Assembly: GCF_043643765.1 (NCBI RefSeq)
Contig: NZ_JBHZSP010000012.1
Span: forward strand, 118,275 to 182,274
Reading direction: 5' to 3'
Source of the DNA: Marinomonas posidonica_A
Lineage (GTDB): Bacteria; Pseudomonadota; Gammaproteobacteria; Pseudomonadales; Marinomonadaceae
DNA length: 64,000 nt
This document shows positions 15,561-25,858 of the stretch, one piece after another. The position numbers and the translations under genes are program-made. The notes below the pieces were generated by a model. That model ran no database searches and was not told the origin of the DNA. It saw only the letters and a list, made by a program, of their open reading frames with translations. Numbering within the stretch: position 1 is the first letter of the stretch; each line of letters starts with the position of its first letter.

Positions 15561-16808
15561 CTATTCAGCAGACACGTTTTTCAGGGAAGAAAAACGTATT
15601 GCTACAAACATCAGCGCCGCACTGGTCACGGATAAAAGAAAGAAGCCTGTCGCAAAGGGCGTTAAGGTATTTTGATAAAACAGCCCTATAGAAGCTGACA
15701 AAACGATCGCAACAAAACTTGATAAAGAGGAAATCATCGATGCTCCCAAACCCGCTGTTCGCCCGAGTGGTTCCATTGCCATGGCATTGACATTACCAAA
15801 CACCATACCAAAGCAAGAAAACATCGCCATGCAAATTCCCATAAAATACACAAAAGGTGGCACACCATCATAAGACAAGACCACCAGCGACAGCACAAAG
15901 GACAAGCAGACCATTAAGGTTAAAGCAAAATACACACAAGCTTTCATACCAACGCGCAGCACAATTTTTCCGTTAAAGAAATTCATGATACTGGAGCCAA
16001 TTGCCATCATGGCGAAGTACAAAGGAAAATCGTCCCCTACCCCGTAAATATCTTGGAATATTGACTGTGCCGTACTGATATACAGCATCAAACTGCCAAA
16101 AATACAGCCCAACAACAGAGTAAAGGCCATGACCTCTTTATGATTTATGATGTCTCGCGCATCTCGCAGTAAACTGCGCCAATGCAAAGGAATGCGACGC
16201 TTTTTTGGCAAGGTTTCCGGTTGTCGCCAAAATAACCAAGCCAATGCGATTAAAGATTGAATCAACAACATAGCAAAAATCCAACGCCAATTGCCCAATT
16301 GCATCACCAACTGACCGATTGCAGGTGCGAGTAAAGGCACCAGCAAAAACACCATCATGATAAAAGACATGATGCGTGCCATGGCCGCGCCCTTATACAA
16401 ATCTCGAATCAGCGCACGTGAAGCGATTTTCGGAGCCGATACGCCAAAGCCTTGGATCATGCGGCCAAGCAATAGCATTTCCAATGACATAGAGCACAAC
16501 GCCACTAGGGTTCCCACTAAGTAAATGCCAATGCCTATGCCGATGCTCTTTTTCCGACCAATGGCATCCGACAAGGGTCCAAAGGTAATTTCACCAAACA
16601 CCATACCCAAAATCATCGCCGAAATAATCCACTGGGTATGCTGGTAATTGTCGATGGCTAAGTCTTGGGCAATAAAGGAAAACGCTGGCAACATGGCGTC
16701 TGTGGTCAGTGCCGTCAAGGACATCATCAGAGCAAACAGAGTAATGAATTCCACTTCGGGAAGACGTTTTATTGAGGGATTTCGCACGACAGGATCAGAG
16801 CTCGACAT
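15561..16808 (-). CDS. MFS exporter of the Bcr/CflA type
   Basis: A 12-helix major-facilitator protein, 415 residues from the ATG at 16808. An in-frame ATG eleven codons upstream is possible but lacks a ribosome-binding site. The segments LTTDAMLPAF near the N-terminus and FGPLSDAIGRKKSIGIG (the loop 2-3 motif) match the Bcr/CflA drug-resistance subfamily, known for bicyclomycin and similar exports. It ends five bases from the binding-protein gene's stop, convergent with it, and is divergent from the LysR regulator at 16945. Substrate unknown. Confidence 0.85.
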   Translation of the reverse strand: MSSSDPVVRNPSIKRLPEVEFITLFALMMSLTALTTDAMLPAFSFIAQDLAIDNYQHTQWIISAMILGMVFGEITFGPLSDAIGRKKSIGIGIGIYLVGTLVALCSMSLEMLLLGRMIQGFGVSAPKIASRALIRDLYKGAAMARIMSFIMMVFLLVPLLAPAIGQLVMQLGNWRWIFAMLLIQSLIALAWLFWRQPETLPKKRRIPLHWRSLLRDARDIINHKEVMAFTLLLGCIFGSLMLYISTAQSIFQDIYGVGDDFPLYFAMMAIGSSIMNFFNGKIVLRVGMKACVYFALTLMVCLSFVLSLVVLSYDGVPPFVYFMGICMAMFSCFGMVFGNVNAMAMEPLGRTAGLGASMISSLSSFVAIVLSASIGLFYQNTLTPFATGFFLLSVTSAALMFVAIRFSSLKNVSAE

Positions 16809-16944
16809 ACTTATCTTTAAAAAAGAGAACAGTCTATCCATCTTATGACATAAATAAAACTGCTTATTTCAGTACCTGTAGTAAACTGTGTAATGTACTG
16901 GATGTCATCATAAATAACCTATAAAAACAACAAACGAGGGGACT

Positions 16945-17889
16945 ATGGAATTAGGTCTAGCCAAACATTTAAAGCTCAATCAACTGCGCTTGATTTCCAT
17001 CATTTCAGAATATGGACAACTGGGCATTGCTGCCGATGAAATGGCCATGACACAACCCGCTGCCTCGCGAATGTTAAGCGACATTGAACAAACCCTTGGC
17101 ACACGTTTATTCATTCGCCATGCAAAAGGGATGGAGCCAACTCTAGTTGGACAAGCCGTCGCCCGTCGTGCACATAATCTTATTGTTGAATTACGCGATC
17201 TCGCCAGGGAGGTCAGTGAACTCAAAGAAGGTGGAGGAGGCACAACCGCAATCGGAGCCGTGACAGGTGCGGCTGTTGGCTTTGTCATTCCTGCTATTCA
17301 ACAATTGCGCGCCATTGCGCCCAGAGCGGAAATCGATATAAACGTCGATACCAGCGACAGCTTAGTTCGAGACTTAATTGCCGGCCACAATGACTTTGTA
17401 TTGGCCCGGATTCCAAAACAATATGATGCCAATGAATTTAAAATCTTCCCAGCAAGAAGTGAGTCCGTACAACTCGTCGTACGCAAAGATCATCCTTTAG
17501 CCAATGTAGAAAAAATCGCCGTTCGAGATTTAGCTCATTTTGAATGGGTGATGCAATCCCATCGAGCCCCCATAAGAGAGGCCGTAGAAGCGGCCTTTAT
17601 GGAAGAACGCGCCGAGTTACCGTTAAGCATTACCAACAGCACATCATTACTGGCATTGATTGCCATTCTAGTCTCATCCAATGCCATTGCACCAATGGCC
17701 AGTGAAGTCTGCGACCTTCTCGTGGGGCAAAAGGTAAATGCAGAACTGAAAGTCCTTCAATTGGATCGTAGCATCACCATGAGCCCATACTATGTATTAC
17801 AAATGCAAGGTCGCCAGTTATCGCCTCTAGCCAATCAACTCAAACGTTTAGTGCTTGCCGAGCTAGAACAAAAATCGACAAGCTCTTAA
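16945..17889 (+). CDS. gbpR: LysR-family regulator, GbpR-like
   Basis: A 314-residue LysR-type regulator. The winged helix is at about residues 8-66 (LNQLRLISIISEYGQLGIAADEM, then TQPAASRMLSDIEQ), followed by a linker helix and an effector domain from about 95. Agrobacterium GbpR, which controls chvE and the gguABC sugar genes, has this type and context. Here the gene is convergent with the last gene of the chvE-ggu operon, 32 bases away. It would sense the sugar or a pathway intermediate and act on the chvE promoter about 9 kb away in sequence. A GAGGGGA site precedes the ATG. Confidence 0.8.
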   Translation: MELGLAKHLKLNQLRLISIISEYGQLGIAADEMAMTQPAASRMLSDIEQTLGTRLFIRHAKGMEPTLVGQAVARRAHNLIVELRDLAREVSELKEGGGGTTAIGAVTGAAVGFVIPAIQQLRAIAPRAEIDINVDTSDSLVRDLIAGHNDFVLARIPKQYDANEFKIFPARSESVQLVVRKDHPLANVEKIAVRDLAHFEWVMQSHRAPIREAVEAAFMEERAELPLSITNSTSLLALIAILVSSNAIAPMASEVCDLLVGQKVNAELKVLQLDRSITMSPYYVLQMQGRQLSPLANQLKRLVLAELEQKSTSS

Positions 17890-17921
17890 ACAAGTAAGTA
17901 AAACGTTAACCAAGCGTAAAA

Positions 17922-19439
17922 CTAGACAGACAATTCCGAGCAATCTCTAGGCAAAAGCGCCTCTGGAATGTTTTGGTAACACACAGGTCTCAGGAAACGG
18001 CGGATCGACAAGGTACCGACAGAAGTAGCGCCAAAGTTTGTAGACGCAGGGTATGGACCACCGTGAACCATGGTGTCACTGACCTCAACACCGGTTGGAA
18101 AACCGTTCGCCAACACTCGCCCCGCTTTGCGTTCCAATATAGGCATAAGTTTCTGACACACCGCATAATCTCCTTGATCAAGATGAAGCGTGCAAGTCAG
18201 CTGCCCCTCCAAATGACGAGCTAACTCAATCATTTGCTCAATGCTGTCCACTAATACAACCAAACCTAGCGGACCGAATACTTCTTGATGCAAGATCGGA
18301 TTGTCCAGCCAAGCTTGTCCTGACACCACGAACAAATTTGGTCGTGCTGTACGGTCTTCGGTATCGGCTGTGCGTAGAACCGACGAGACCTCAGCACTCT
18401 CTATCGTCGCGACTCCTGAACGGTAAGCACTGACAATGCCATCGGTTAACATGGTTTGCGCAGAAGCTTCCGACAAAACCACACTCGCGGCGGTTATCAT
18501 GGCTTGCGAATCGGTGTTATCTAGCATCACCGCAATACCGGGATTCGTACAAAATTGCCCCACACCCATTGTCAGTGAACTCGCCCAACCTTGGCCCAAT
18601 TCTTCCGCTCGATTTTTTAGCGCGTCTGGCAGAACAAACATGGGGTTCACGGACCCCAATTCACCAAAGAAAGGAATCGGCTCAGGACGTGCCGAACACA
18701 AATCAAAGAGCGCGCGACCTCCCGCTAAACTGCCAGTAAAGCCAACCGCTTTAATCAAAGGATGCTGAACCAAAGCTTGCCCTGCGGCAAAGCCATCTCC
18801 CTGTATAAAGGAAAATACGCCCGCTGGCATATTGCATTTTTGAATGGCGGCGGCGATGGCTTGTGCCACGACTTCCCCAGTTCCAGGATGCGCCGGATGA
18901 CCTTTTACCACAACAGTACAACCTGCAGCTAAGGCGGCGGCGGTATCGCCACCCGCCGTCGAAAAAGCCAATGGAAAGTTGGACGCACCAAATACCGCCA
19001 CAGGACCAATTGGTCGCTGTATCATGTGTAATTCAGGACGAGGTAACGGCTCACGATCCACTAACGCACCATCAAAGCGGCGATCCAAATACTCACCTGA
19101 CAAGATGTGGCTGGCGAACAATCTCAATTGTGCCACAGTACGGCCTCGTTCACCTTGCAATCTGACTGCTGGCAAACCCGTTTCTTGTACGCCAATCTTT
19201 GTAATGCTATCGCCACGAGCCTCTATCTCATCGGCAATGGCATTTAAAAAAACGGCTCTATCTTGACGAGAAGAGTAACCATACGTTTCAAAAGCCGCTT
19301 CCGCCGCTTTAACAGCAGCATCCACATCGGCCGCTCGAGCAACGTAAAAAGAGTGAGAAGGTCCACTCGCAGGATGAGATGAAAACGTGTCTTCGCTTTT
19401 TACCCACTTCCCAGCGATAAAGTGTTGTCCGGTTAACAT
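17922..19439 (-). CDS. 2-oxoglutarate semialdehyde (2,5-dioxovalerate) dehydrogenase
   Basis: A 505-residue aldehyde dehydrogenase of the 2,5-dioxopentanoate class. Visible features are AVFGASNFPLAFSTAGGDTAAALAAG (cofactor fold), KAVGFTGSLAGGRAL, the glutamate segment FFGELGSVNP and the catalytic Cys in GVGQFCTNPG. It oxidises 2-oxoglutarate semialdehyde to 2-oxoglutarate with NAD(P)+, the last step of Weimberg-type pentose and hexuronate pathways. It is the terminal gene of the chvE-ggu operon, with a good AAGGAG site. Alternative semialdehyde substrates cannot be excluded. Confidence 0.88.
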   Translation of the reverse strand: MLTGQHFIAGKWVKSEDTFSSHPASGPSHSFYVARAADVDAAVKAAEAAFETYGYSSRQDRAVFLNAIADEIEARGDSITKIGVQETGLPAVRLQGERGRTVAQLRLFASHILSGEYLDRRFDGALVDREPLPRPELHMIQRPIGPVAVFGASNFPLAFSTAGGDTAAALAAGCTVVVKGHPAHPGTGEVVAQAIAAAIQKCNMPAGVFSFIQGDGFAAGQALVQHPLIKAVGFTGSLAGGRALFDLCSARPEPIPFFGELGSVNPMFVLPDALKNRAEELGQGWASSLTMGVGQFCTNPGIAVMLDNTDSQAMITAASVVLSEASAQTMLTDGIVSAYRSGVATIESAEVSSVLRTADTEDRTARPNLFVVSGQAWLDNPILHQEVFGPLGLVVLVDSIEQMIELARHLEGQLTCTLHLDQGDYAVCQKLMPILERKAGRVLANGFPTGVEVSDTMVHGGPYPASTNFGATSVGTLSIRRFLRPVCYQNIPEALLPRDCSELSV

Positions 19440-19482
19440 GCTGTCTCCTTATTAATTATGACGAGATAGTTTGCAGATCTTG

Positions 19483-21243
19483 TTAATGACTGTCTTTCGG
19501 AACCGCTGCACCACGACAACCTTTCAAAAAATCAAAATCGGCCCCGGTATCGGCGCCTTGGACATGATCATGGAACAATTTAATATAGCCACTTTTAGGT
19601 GCCTCAAGATGTGTTTTCCAGTTGGCTAAACGAGTCGCCATTTCTTCATCCGTGATGTCTACTCGCAAACAACGACGCTCTACATCCAACTCGATCATGT
19701 CACCATTTTTCACCACGGCTAACGGACCACCCGCAGCGGCCTCCGGCGTAGTATGCAACACCACAGTGCCATAAGCGGTGCCTGACATCCGCGCATCCGA
19801 AATCCTCACCATGTCTTTAATGCCTTTGCGTAAGATTTTGGGCGGCAGGCCCATATTGCCCACTTCGGCCATACCTGGGTAACCCTTCGGACCACAATTT
19901 TTCAGCACCATCACGCAATGCTCGTCTATGTCTAAGGCTTCGTCATTGATCTTGGCTTTATAATCATCAATGTCTTCAAACACCACCGCCCGTCCGCGAT
20001 GCTGTAATAAATGCGCCGAGGCCGCTGAGGGTTTAAGCACGGCCCCCTGAGGCGCAAGATTACCTTTTAGAACGACGATACCGCCTTTTTGAGTTAAGGC
20101 TTTTTCAACCGGTAAAATAACATTCTCATTCCAGTTACGAACCTCTTTAACCTCGTTCCAAATCGATTCACCCGAGACAGTAAGCGCATTTTTATGAAGT
20201 TTTCCAGCTTCAGCTAGATGCTTAATCACCACAGGCAATCCGCCCGCATAGAAAAACTCTTCCATCAAATATTTCCCTGACGGCATGAGATTCACTATGG
20301 TGGCAATGTCCTGACCCAACTTATCCCAGTCATCTAAATTCAGATCAACACCCACTCGGCCCGCAATGGCTAATAAATGAATCACCGCATTGGTTGAACC
20401 TCCAATGGCGCCATTGATGCGAATGGCATTTTCAAATGCTTGTCTTGTTAACACATCCGACGGTTTCAGATCGTCTTTCACCATATCAACGATTCGACGC
20501 CCAGTAAGGTGCGCCATAACCCGACGACGACTGTCTACAGCCGGAATCGCTGCATTTCCTGACAGCGCCATGCCCAACGCTTCGGCCATCGACGCCATGG
20601 TACTGGCGGTTCCCATCGTATTACAGGAACCGGCGGAGCGAGACATGGATTGCTCTGCTTCTAAAAAGTCTTCCTGAGTCATGTTGCCCGCTTTGATGTC
20701 CTCTGACATCTGCCACAAGGCGGTGCCCGAACCAACCCGTTCACCTCTGAAATAACCATTGAGCATCGGGCCACCTGAGACCACAATCGCCGGAATGTCC
20801 ACACTGCACGCGCCCATCAATAACGCGGGCGTTGTTTTATCGCAACCCGCCAGCAAAACAACACCATCCAAAGGGTTCGCTCGTAACGCTTCCTCAACAT
20901 CCATGGCCGCCATATTCCGGTACATCATGGCCGTCGGCCTTAGAGAGCTTTCTCCAACCGAAAAAACGGGAAACTCTAATGGCAAACCGCCAGCTTCATA
21001 AATACCGTGCTTCACTCGATCGGCCAGTTCTCTAAGGTGCGCATTACAAGGTGTTAATTGCGACCAGGTGTTACAAATACCAATCACTGGGCGACCATCA
21101 AATAAATCAGCAGGCAAGCCTTGGTTTTTCATCCAACTGCGATGATAAATATGATCACGAGACGTACCGCCGAACCATTCGCTGGAACGTAATTTTCGCG
21201 GCCATGGTTTGGGCACGAATGCCTTTTTTGATGACTCCGTCAT
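19483..21243 (-). CDS. IlvD/Edd-family sugar-acid dehydratase (L-arabinonate type)
   Basis: A dehydratase of 586 residues from the ATG at 21243. A GGAGG site stands six bases upstream, and the ATG overlaps the stop of the previous gene as ATGA; a TTG two codons earlier is less likely. The N-terminal LRSSEWFGG motif and cluster-ligand cysteines in GVVLLAGCDKTTPALLMGA and SRSAGSCNTMGTASTM are typical of pentonate dehydratases with an Fe-S cluster and Mg2+. It would convert L-arabinonate (or D-xylonate, or a related aldonate) to the 2-keto-3-deoxy acid. The operon context rules out the branched-chain amino-acid dihydroxyacid dehydratase IlvD. Confidence 0.87.
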   Translation of the reverse strand: MTESSKKAFVPKPWPRKLRSSEWFGGTSRDHIYHRSWMKNQGLPADLFDGRPVIGICNTWSQLTPCNAHLRELADRVKHGIYEAGGLPLEFPVFSVGESSLRPTAMMYRNMAAMDVEEALRANPLDGVVLLAGCDKTTPALLMGACSVDIPAIVVSGGPMLNGYFRGERVGSGTALWQMSEDIKAGNMTQEDFLEAEQSMSRSAGSCNTMGTASTMASMAEALGMALSGNAAIPAVDSRRRVMAHLTGRRIVDMVKDDLKPSDVLTRQAFENAIRINGAIGGSTNAVIHLLAIAGRVGVDLNLDDWDKLGQDIATIVNLMPSGKYLMEEFFYAGGLPVVIKHLAEAGKLHKNALTVSGESIWNEVKEVRNWNENVILPVEKALTQKGGIVVLKGNLAPQGAVLKPSAASAHLLQHRGRAVVFEDIDDYKAKINDEALDIDEHCVMVLKNCGPKGYPGMAEVGNMGLPPKILRKGIKDMVRISDARMSGTAYGTVVLHTTPEAAAGGPLAVVKNGDMIELDVERRCLRVDITDEEMATRLANWKTHLEAPKSGYIKLFHDHVQGADTGADFDFLKGCRGAAVPKDSH

Positions 21244-22010
21244 ACCCAACCTCCATCAACAATAAAATTCTGCGCCGAGCACATGACAGCTGCATTCGAC
21301 CCCAAAAATAGCGCCATATTCGCCACATGTTCTGGTAGCACCTTGCCAGCCAAACATTGGCTTTGCTTAATCTTTTCTTCAGCCGCATCATCGACCCACA
21401 AACGCAGCTGCTTTTCCGTCATCACCCAACCTGGGACCAAGGTATTGACGCGAATACCAGCGGCACCAAGATCACGAGCTAACGAACGAGTTAACCCGTG
21501 TATCGCCGCTTTGCTTGTGCCATAGGTTGGATAGCCAGCGGTGGCCATCATCCAACCAACCGAACCGAAATTGATGATAGAACCGCCACCAAGCTCTTTC
21601 ATCATGGGGGCGACTGTTTGAGCCGCGAACATGGCATGCTTGATGTTTACGCCCACCAATTCATCGAAACGCTCTTCCGTCAGCGACGCTAACGAGTGAC
21701 GAACGTCATTGGCCGCATTATTAAGCAGAACACTAATGGGCCCGAAAGCCTCTGCTGCATGACGAATTTTGCTCTGATAATCTTTGATATTCGTAATGTC
21801 ACACATCTCAAAGCGCACACTGTGCCCATCCTTCAACAAGCGCTCTGCCAGCTGACACCCCGCGTTCTCATCCAAATCCACAAACGCCGTTTTCGCACCT
21901 TGTTTTGCATAGGCCTCCACAATCGCCGCGCCGATGCCCGTCGCCCCTCCTGACACAAACACGGAGCGGTCTTTCAAATCTGGGTAAATGGCACTCGGTA
22001 GCCTATTCAT
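21240..22010 (-). CDS. SDR-family sugar 1-dehydrogenase
   Basis: A 256-residue short-chain dehydrogenase with the cofactor motif SGGATGIGAA (about 20-29), the NNAAND loop, catalytic Ser in NFGSVGWMMA and Tyr-Lys in YPTYGTSKAA. The N-terminal AIYPDLKDRSV and the C-terminal IVDGGWV resemble Caulobacter D-xylose dehydrogenase XylB and related L-arabinose and galactose dehydrogenases. It would oxidise an aldose at C1 to the lactone with NAD(P)+. Both ends overlap neighbours as ATGA, showing tight translational coupling with gguC upstream and the dehydratase downstream. Confidence 0.85.
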   Translation of the reverse strand: MNRLPSAIYPDLKDRSVFVSGGATGIGAAIVEAYAKQGAKTAFVDLDENAGCQLAERLLKDGHSVRFEMCDITNIKDYQSKIRHAAEAFGPISVLLNNAANDVRHSLASLTEERFDELVGVNIKHAMFAAQTVAPMMKELGGGSIINFGSVGWMMATAGYPTYGTSKAAIHGLTRSLARDLGAAGIRVNTLVPGWVMTEKQLRLWVDDAAEEKIKQSQCLAGKVLPEHVANMALFLGSNAAVMCSAQNFIVDGGWV

Positions 22011-22975
22011 ATGGCACTCACTTCTGTCGATAATGGCGCGGCCTTAGAGAGGGTATTGCGCAGTGGCAAACCGAAAGTCGGCGAAACAATTTCAAAGACA
22101 TCCCCTTCGCGAGCTTGAATGCCATCCGCAAAAGATAAGGTGGCCGTGCCAAACATATGCACGTGCAGATCCCCTGGCTGACGGAAAATGGCATATTTAA
22201 AATGATGGTGTTCAAGATTCTTGAAGGTGTGTGACATATTGTCTTCACCCGAGACAAAGCCCTTTTCCCATAAGGTGGTTTTACCTCGCTCTATTCGAGA
22301 ATGTCCTTCAATGTGCATCGGCAATTCACCGACCAACAACTCAGGACCAAACGCTGCAGGGCGTAGTTTAGAATGGGCCAAGTAAAGATAATTCTGACGC
22401 TCCGTCACGTGATCTGAAAATTCATTGGCTAATGTGTAACCGAGTCGATGTACTTTGCCATCTTCACCAATAAGATAAAAACCCGCGATTTCTGGCTCTT
22501 CCCCACCATCCAAGGCAAAAGAAGGCGACGCTAGTTCCTCTCCTGGCGCGATCACACCAGCCCCATTCCCTTTATAAAACCATTCGGGCTGAACACCTTC
22601 TTGACCTTCAACGGGTTTTCCCCCTTCAATGCCCATTTGAAAAATCTTCATCGAATCCGTCAGTTCTTCACTTTTCGCATGCATGGCATTACGAGTAGCG
22701 GCCGACCCTAAATGCGTTAATCCGGTCCCCGTCAAATACATGTGCGCTGGATCTGGATGCCGCACAGGACAATCAAGCTGATTGCTCTGTGCTAATGCGG
22801 CCAAATCCACTTGCTCCCCCAATCCGTGCTGTTGAATCACGGACGCCAATGTGACGTTATGACTAATGGCTTCTTGCGCCAGCTCATACACACTCAAAGC
22901 CTGATTCACGAGGCGCGCTTCCAGCCCTTCGCGACACACCACGCCACCTTGTTTTATTTGCGATAGAAACAACAT
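22007..22975 (-). CDS. gguC: GguC (AraD1)-family protein, probable keto-deoxy sugar-acid dehydratase
   Basis: A 322-residue protein from the ATG at 22975, which has an AAGGAG site and leaves a 10-base gap to gguB; earlier starts would overlap gguB. It belongs to the GguC family, related to fumarylacetoacetate hydrolases. Features are VRHPDPAHMYLTGTGLTHLGSA, EEPEIAGFYLIGEDG and GDLHVHMFGTATLSF. Related FAH-fold proteins act as 2-keto-3-deoxypentonate dehydratases. No DHDPS-type araD gene is present, so I infer GguC performs that step between the IlvD-type dehydratase and the semialdehyde dehydrogenase. The family call is firm; the reaction is inference. Confidence 0.82.
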   Translation of the reverse strand: MLFLSQIKQGGVVCREGLEARLVNQALSVYELAQEAISHNVTLASVIQQHGLGEQVDLAALAQSNQLDCPVRHPDPAHMYLTGTGLTHLGSAATRNAMHAKSEELTDSMKIFQMGIEGGKPVEGQEGVQPEWFYKGNGAGVIAPGEELASPSFALDGGEEPEIAGFYLIGEDGKVHRLGYTLANEFSDHVTERQNYLYLAHSKLRPAAFGPELLVGELPMHIEGHSRIERGKTTLWEKGFVSGEDNMSHTFKNLEHHHFKYAIFRQPGDLHVHMFGTATLSFADGIQAREGDVFEIVSPTFGLPLRNTLSKAAPLSTEVSAI

Positions 22976-22985
22976 AATTGGCTCC

Positions 22986-24188
22986 TTAGCGTGCTTTTTG
23001 TTTGTTGTAGACATCAAAGACCACCGCCGCGAGCAAGACCAAACCTTTAATGACTTGCTGCCAATCGATGCCTATTCCCAAAATCGACATACCGTTATTC
23101 ATGACGCCCATGATGAATGCACCAATCACAGCACCAATCACTTTCCCCACGCCTCCTGTCATTGAGGCGCCACCAATGAAGACAGCCGCAATGACATCCA
23201 GCTCAAAGGCAAAACCCGCCTTGGGTGTCGCCGTATTCAGACGCGCCGCAAAGATAAGACCGGCCAGCGCGGCCAGCATGCCCATATTGGCAAAGGTCAA
23301 AAAAGTCAGACGTTCGGTATTAATACCCGACAATTTGGCCGCCTTCACATTACCGCCTAAAGCATAGATACGACGTCCAATGGTGGTGCTGTTAGTGACA
23401 AAGGTATAAATAGCAATGAGCACAGCCATGGTAATCAATACATTGGGCAATCCACGATACGTGCTCAACAAATAAGACAGATAGATAATCGCCGCGGCAA
23501 TTAAGGCGTTTTTAACGAGGAAAAACGAGAAGGGTTCGTCTTGAATACCATACTTTAAAGATTGAGCACGACTACGCGCCGCCAAAAAGACAATGGTACT
23601 GGCCGCTAAAATACCAAGCACCAAAGCGGTGACATTAGGACGACCAACGCCAAACACATCGGGAATGAAGCCAGTACTCAATAGCTGAAAGCTCTTCGGA
23701 AAAGGTCCCACCGATTGCCCTTCCAATAAAGCTAGGGTCAAGCCACGAAACACCAACATACCTGCCAAAGTGACAATAAAAGCGGGAATCTTCCAATAGG
23801 CAATCCAATACCCTTGCAAACCACCAATGATCAGCCCGACCAAAAGGCAAACAGGCACAACAATGATGGTTGGCAAATCATAATTGACCGACATAACCGC
23901 CGCCAATGCGCCAATGAATCCAACAACCGAACCTACTGACAGGTCAATGTGACCCGCCACAATCACAAGTAACATGCCAATGGCCATAATGATGATGTAA
24001 CTATTTTGTAGAAATAAATTGGTTAAGTTCACCGGCCGCATCAAGGTGCCATCGGTTAAAAACTCAAACATCGCCATGATCACCACCAGCGCAATTAACA
24101 TCCCATAATCTCGCACATGTGTTTTCAAATAATGAGTAACAGAAGGTGCTGCTTGCACCGACGAAGTGGTTTCTTTTGTTGTTGTCAT
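22986..24188 (-). CDS. gguB: Sugar ABC importer permease GguB
   Basis: A 400-residue inner-membrane permease of the ribose/xylose (RbsC/XylH) class. It contains about ten membrane segments. Conserved parts are LLVIVAGHIDLSVGSVVGFIGA and GVGKVIGAVIGAFIMGVMNNGMS. The long middle insertion with NALIAAAIIYLSYLL is typical of XylH/GguB permeases, which are longer than RbsC. It starts 14 bases after gguA with an AGGAG site. With GguA and ChvE it imports a monosaccharide; arabinose, xylose, galactose and glucose are the usual range. Confidence 0.92.
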   Translation of the reverse strand: MTTTKETTSSVQAAPSVTHYLKTHVRDYGMLIALVVIMAMFEFLTDGTLMRPVNLTNLFLQNSYIIIMAIGMLLVIVAGHIDLSVGSVVGFIGALAAVMSVNYDLPTIIVVPVCLLVGLIIGGLQGYWIAYWKIPAFIVTLAGMLVFRGLTLALLEGQSVGPFPKSFQLLSTGFIPDVFGVGRPNVTALVLGILAASTIVFLAARSRAQSLKYGIQDEPFSFFLVKNALIAAAIIYLSYLLSTYRGLPNVLITMAVLIAIYTFVTNSTTIGRRIYALGGNVKAAKLSGINTERLTFLTFANMGMLAALAGLIFAARLNTATPKAGFAFELDVIAAVFIGGASMTGGVGKVIGAVIGAFIMGVMNNGMSILGIGIDWQQVIKGLVLLAAVVFDVYNKQKAR

Positions 24189-24202
24189 GATTCTTGCTCC
24201 TG

Positions 24203-25741
24203 TTACGCTTTCACTATCATTGACATGATTTTTTCTTGGCTGGCATCGGCTTGCTCTAACTCACCCACAAAACGGCCTTCATTCATCACATAAATACGAT
24301 CACACATGCCTAGTAACTCCGGCATCTCGGAAGAAATCATCACCACGCCTTTGCCATCATCGGCCAGCTGATTGATGATGCTGTAGATTTCAAATTTGGC
24401 ACCGACATCGATACCACGAGTCGGTTCATCCAGAATGAGGACATCAGGTTGTGAGTACAGCCATTTACTCAACACCACTTTTTGCTGATTACCACCTGAT
24501 AAATTCATGACTTTTTGAAACACACTAGGGGTTCGAATATTCAAGGCTTTTCGGTAGTCTTCTGACACTTGACGCTCTCTATTTTCATCAATGACACCCC
24601 GTGAAGAAACGCCATTCAGATTCGCCAAAGTGGTATTGATCTGAATGGTTTCCTCTAAAATCAGACCGAGTTCTTTGCGATCTTCCGTCACGTACGCCAA
24701 ACCGCTTTTTATGGCATTGGGTACCGTTGATAAATCCGCGATGTCACCACGCAACCTCACTTCGCCTTGAATATTTTTGCCGTAGCTCTGACCAAACAGA
24801 CTCATCGCTAATTCTGTTCGCCCTGACCCCATTAACCCAGCAATACCAACTACTTCACCGGCACGAACATGAAAACGAATATCATGGATGATCTGACGAT
24901 CTAGCGCATCTGGGTGCCAAACATTCCAAGCCTCTACTTCCATCAGCATTTTGCCAGGATGACCGCCGTCGGATGCGTTGTCTCGAGTGGGATAACGATG
25001 CGCCATATCACGGCCGACCATGTCGCGAATAATGTCCTCTTCACTAATGGCTTGTGCATGACAATCTAGGGTAGACACCGACTGGCCATCACGAATCACC
25101 GTAATGCTGTCCGCAACCCGGCTGATTTCATTGAGTTTGTGGGTAATGAGAATGGAAGAAATGCCTTGCGCTTTGAACTCCAACAATAGATCCAACAGCT
25201 TGGCACTGTCGTTTTCTTGCAGCGCTGACGTGGGCTCGTCCAAAATCAGCAATTTCACATCCTTGGCTAAGGCCTTAGCGATCTCAACCAATTGCTGTTT
25301 GCCCACCCCCAATTGACCAAGCAAAGTGGAGGGCGACTCTTTTAATCCGACTTTTTCGAGTAGAGATTGCGTTCGGGCATAGGTTTTCGGCCAGTTAATC
25401 ACGCCGTTATCAAGGTTCTCATTGCCTAAAAATAAATTCTCAGCAATCGACAACAGCGGCACCAGAGCTAACTCTTGATGAATGATAATAATGCCTTTTG
25501 CTTCGCTGTCCGTTATCCCTGAAAATCGCGCCGTTTCATTGTTAAATAGAATGTCGCCGTCATAACTGCCGTATGGATACACGCCACTCAGCACTTTCAT
25601 CAGCGTCGATTTGCCTGCACCATTCTCCCCTACCAAGGCATGAATTTCGCCTTCACGTACTTTCAGGTTCACTGAGTCGAGAGCTTTTACGCCAGGAAAG
25701 GTCTTGGTAATGCCGCGCATTTCCAAAATGATATTTTCCAT
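24203..25741 (-). CDS. gguA: Sugar ABC importer double ATPase GguA
   Basis: A 512-residue protein with two ABC domains. The first has Walker A GENGAGKST, signature LGVGKQQ and Walker B LLILDEPTSAL. The second has the degenerate Walker A region GLMGSGRTE, signature LSGGNQQK and VLILDEPTRGIDVG. This split between halves is normal for monosaccharide importers of the RbsA/XylG/GguA group. I placed the start at 25741; an ATG four codons upstream has no better ribosome-binding site. It follows chvE after a 190-base spacer holding a hairpin. Confidence 0.92.
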   Translation of the reverse strand: MENIILEMRGITKTFPGVKALDSVNLKVREGEIHALVGENGAGKSTLMKVLSGVYPYGSYDGDILFNNETARFSGITDSEAKGIIIIHQELALVPLLSIAENLFLGNENLDNGVINWPKTYARTQSLLEKVGLKESPSTLLGQLGVGKQQLVEIAKALAKDVKLLILDEPTSALQENDSAKLLDLLLEFKAQGISSILITHKLNEISRVADSITVIRDGQSVSTLDCHAQAISEEDIIRDMVGRDMAHRYPTRDNASDGGHPGKMLMEVEAWNVWHPDALDRQIIHDIRFHVRAGEVVGIAGLMGSGRTELAMSLFGQSYGKNIQGEVRLRGDIADLSTVPNAIKSGLAYVTEDRKELGLILEETIQINTTLANLNGVSSRGVIDENRERQVSEDYRKALNIRTPSVFQKVMNLSGGNQQKVVLSKWLYSQPDVLILDEPTRGIDVGAKFEIYSIINQLADDGKGVVMISSEMPELLGMCDRIYVMNEGRFVGELEQADASQEKIMSMIVKA

Positions 25742-25858
25742 AAAACATCCCATCAGCTGGACGCGTTATTCGCAAAAAAAGCTTTCGCTAGCAACGCATC
25801 CGCCTCGTTATTATTGTTAATTAGGACAATAGAAACACTTTGTACTAAGTCACACGCC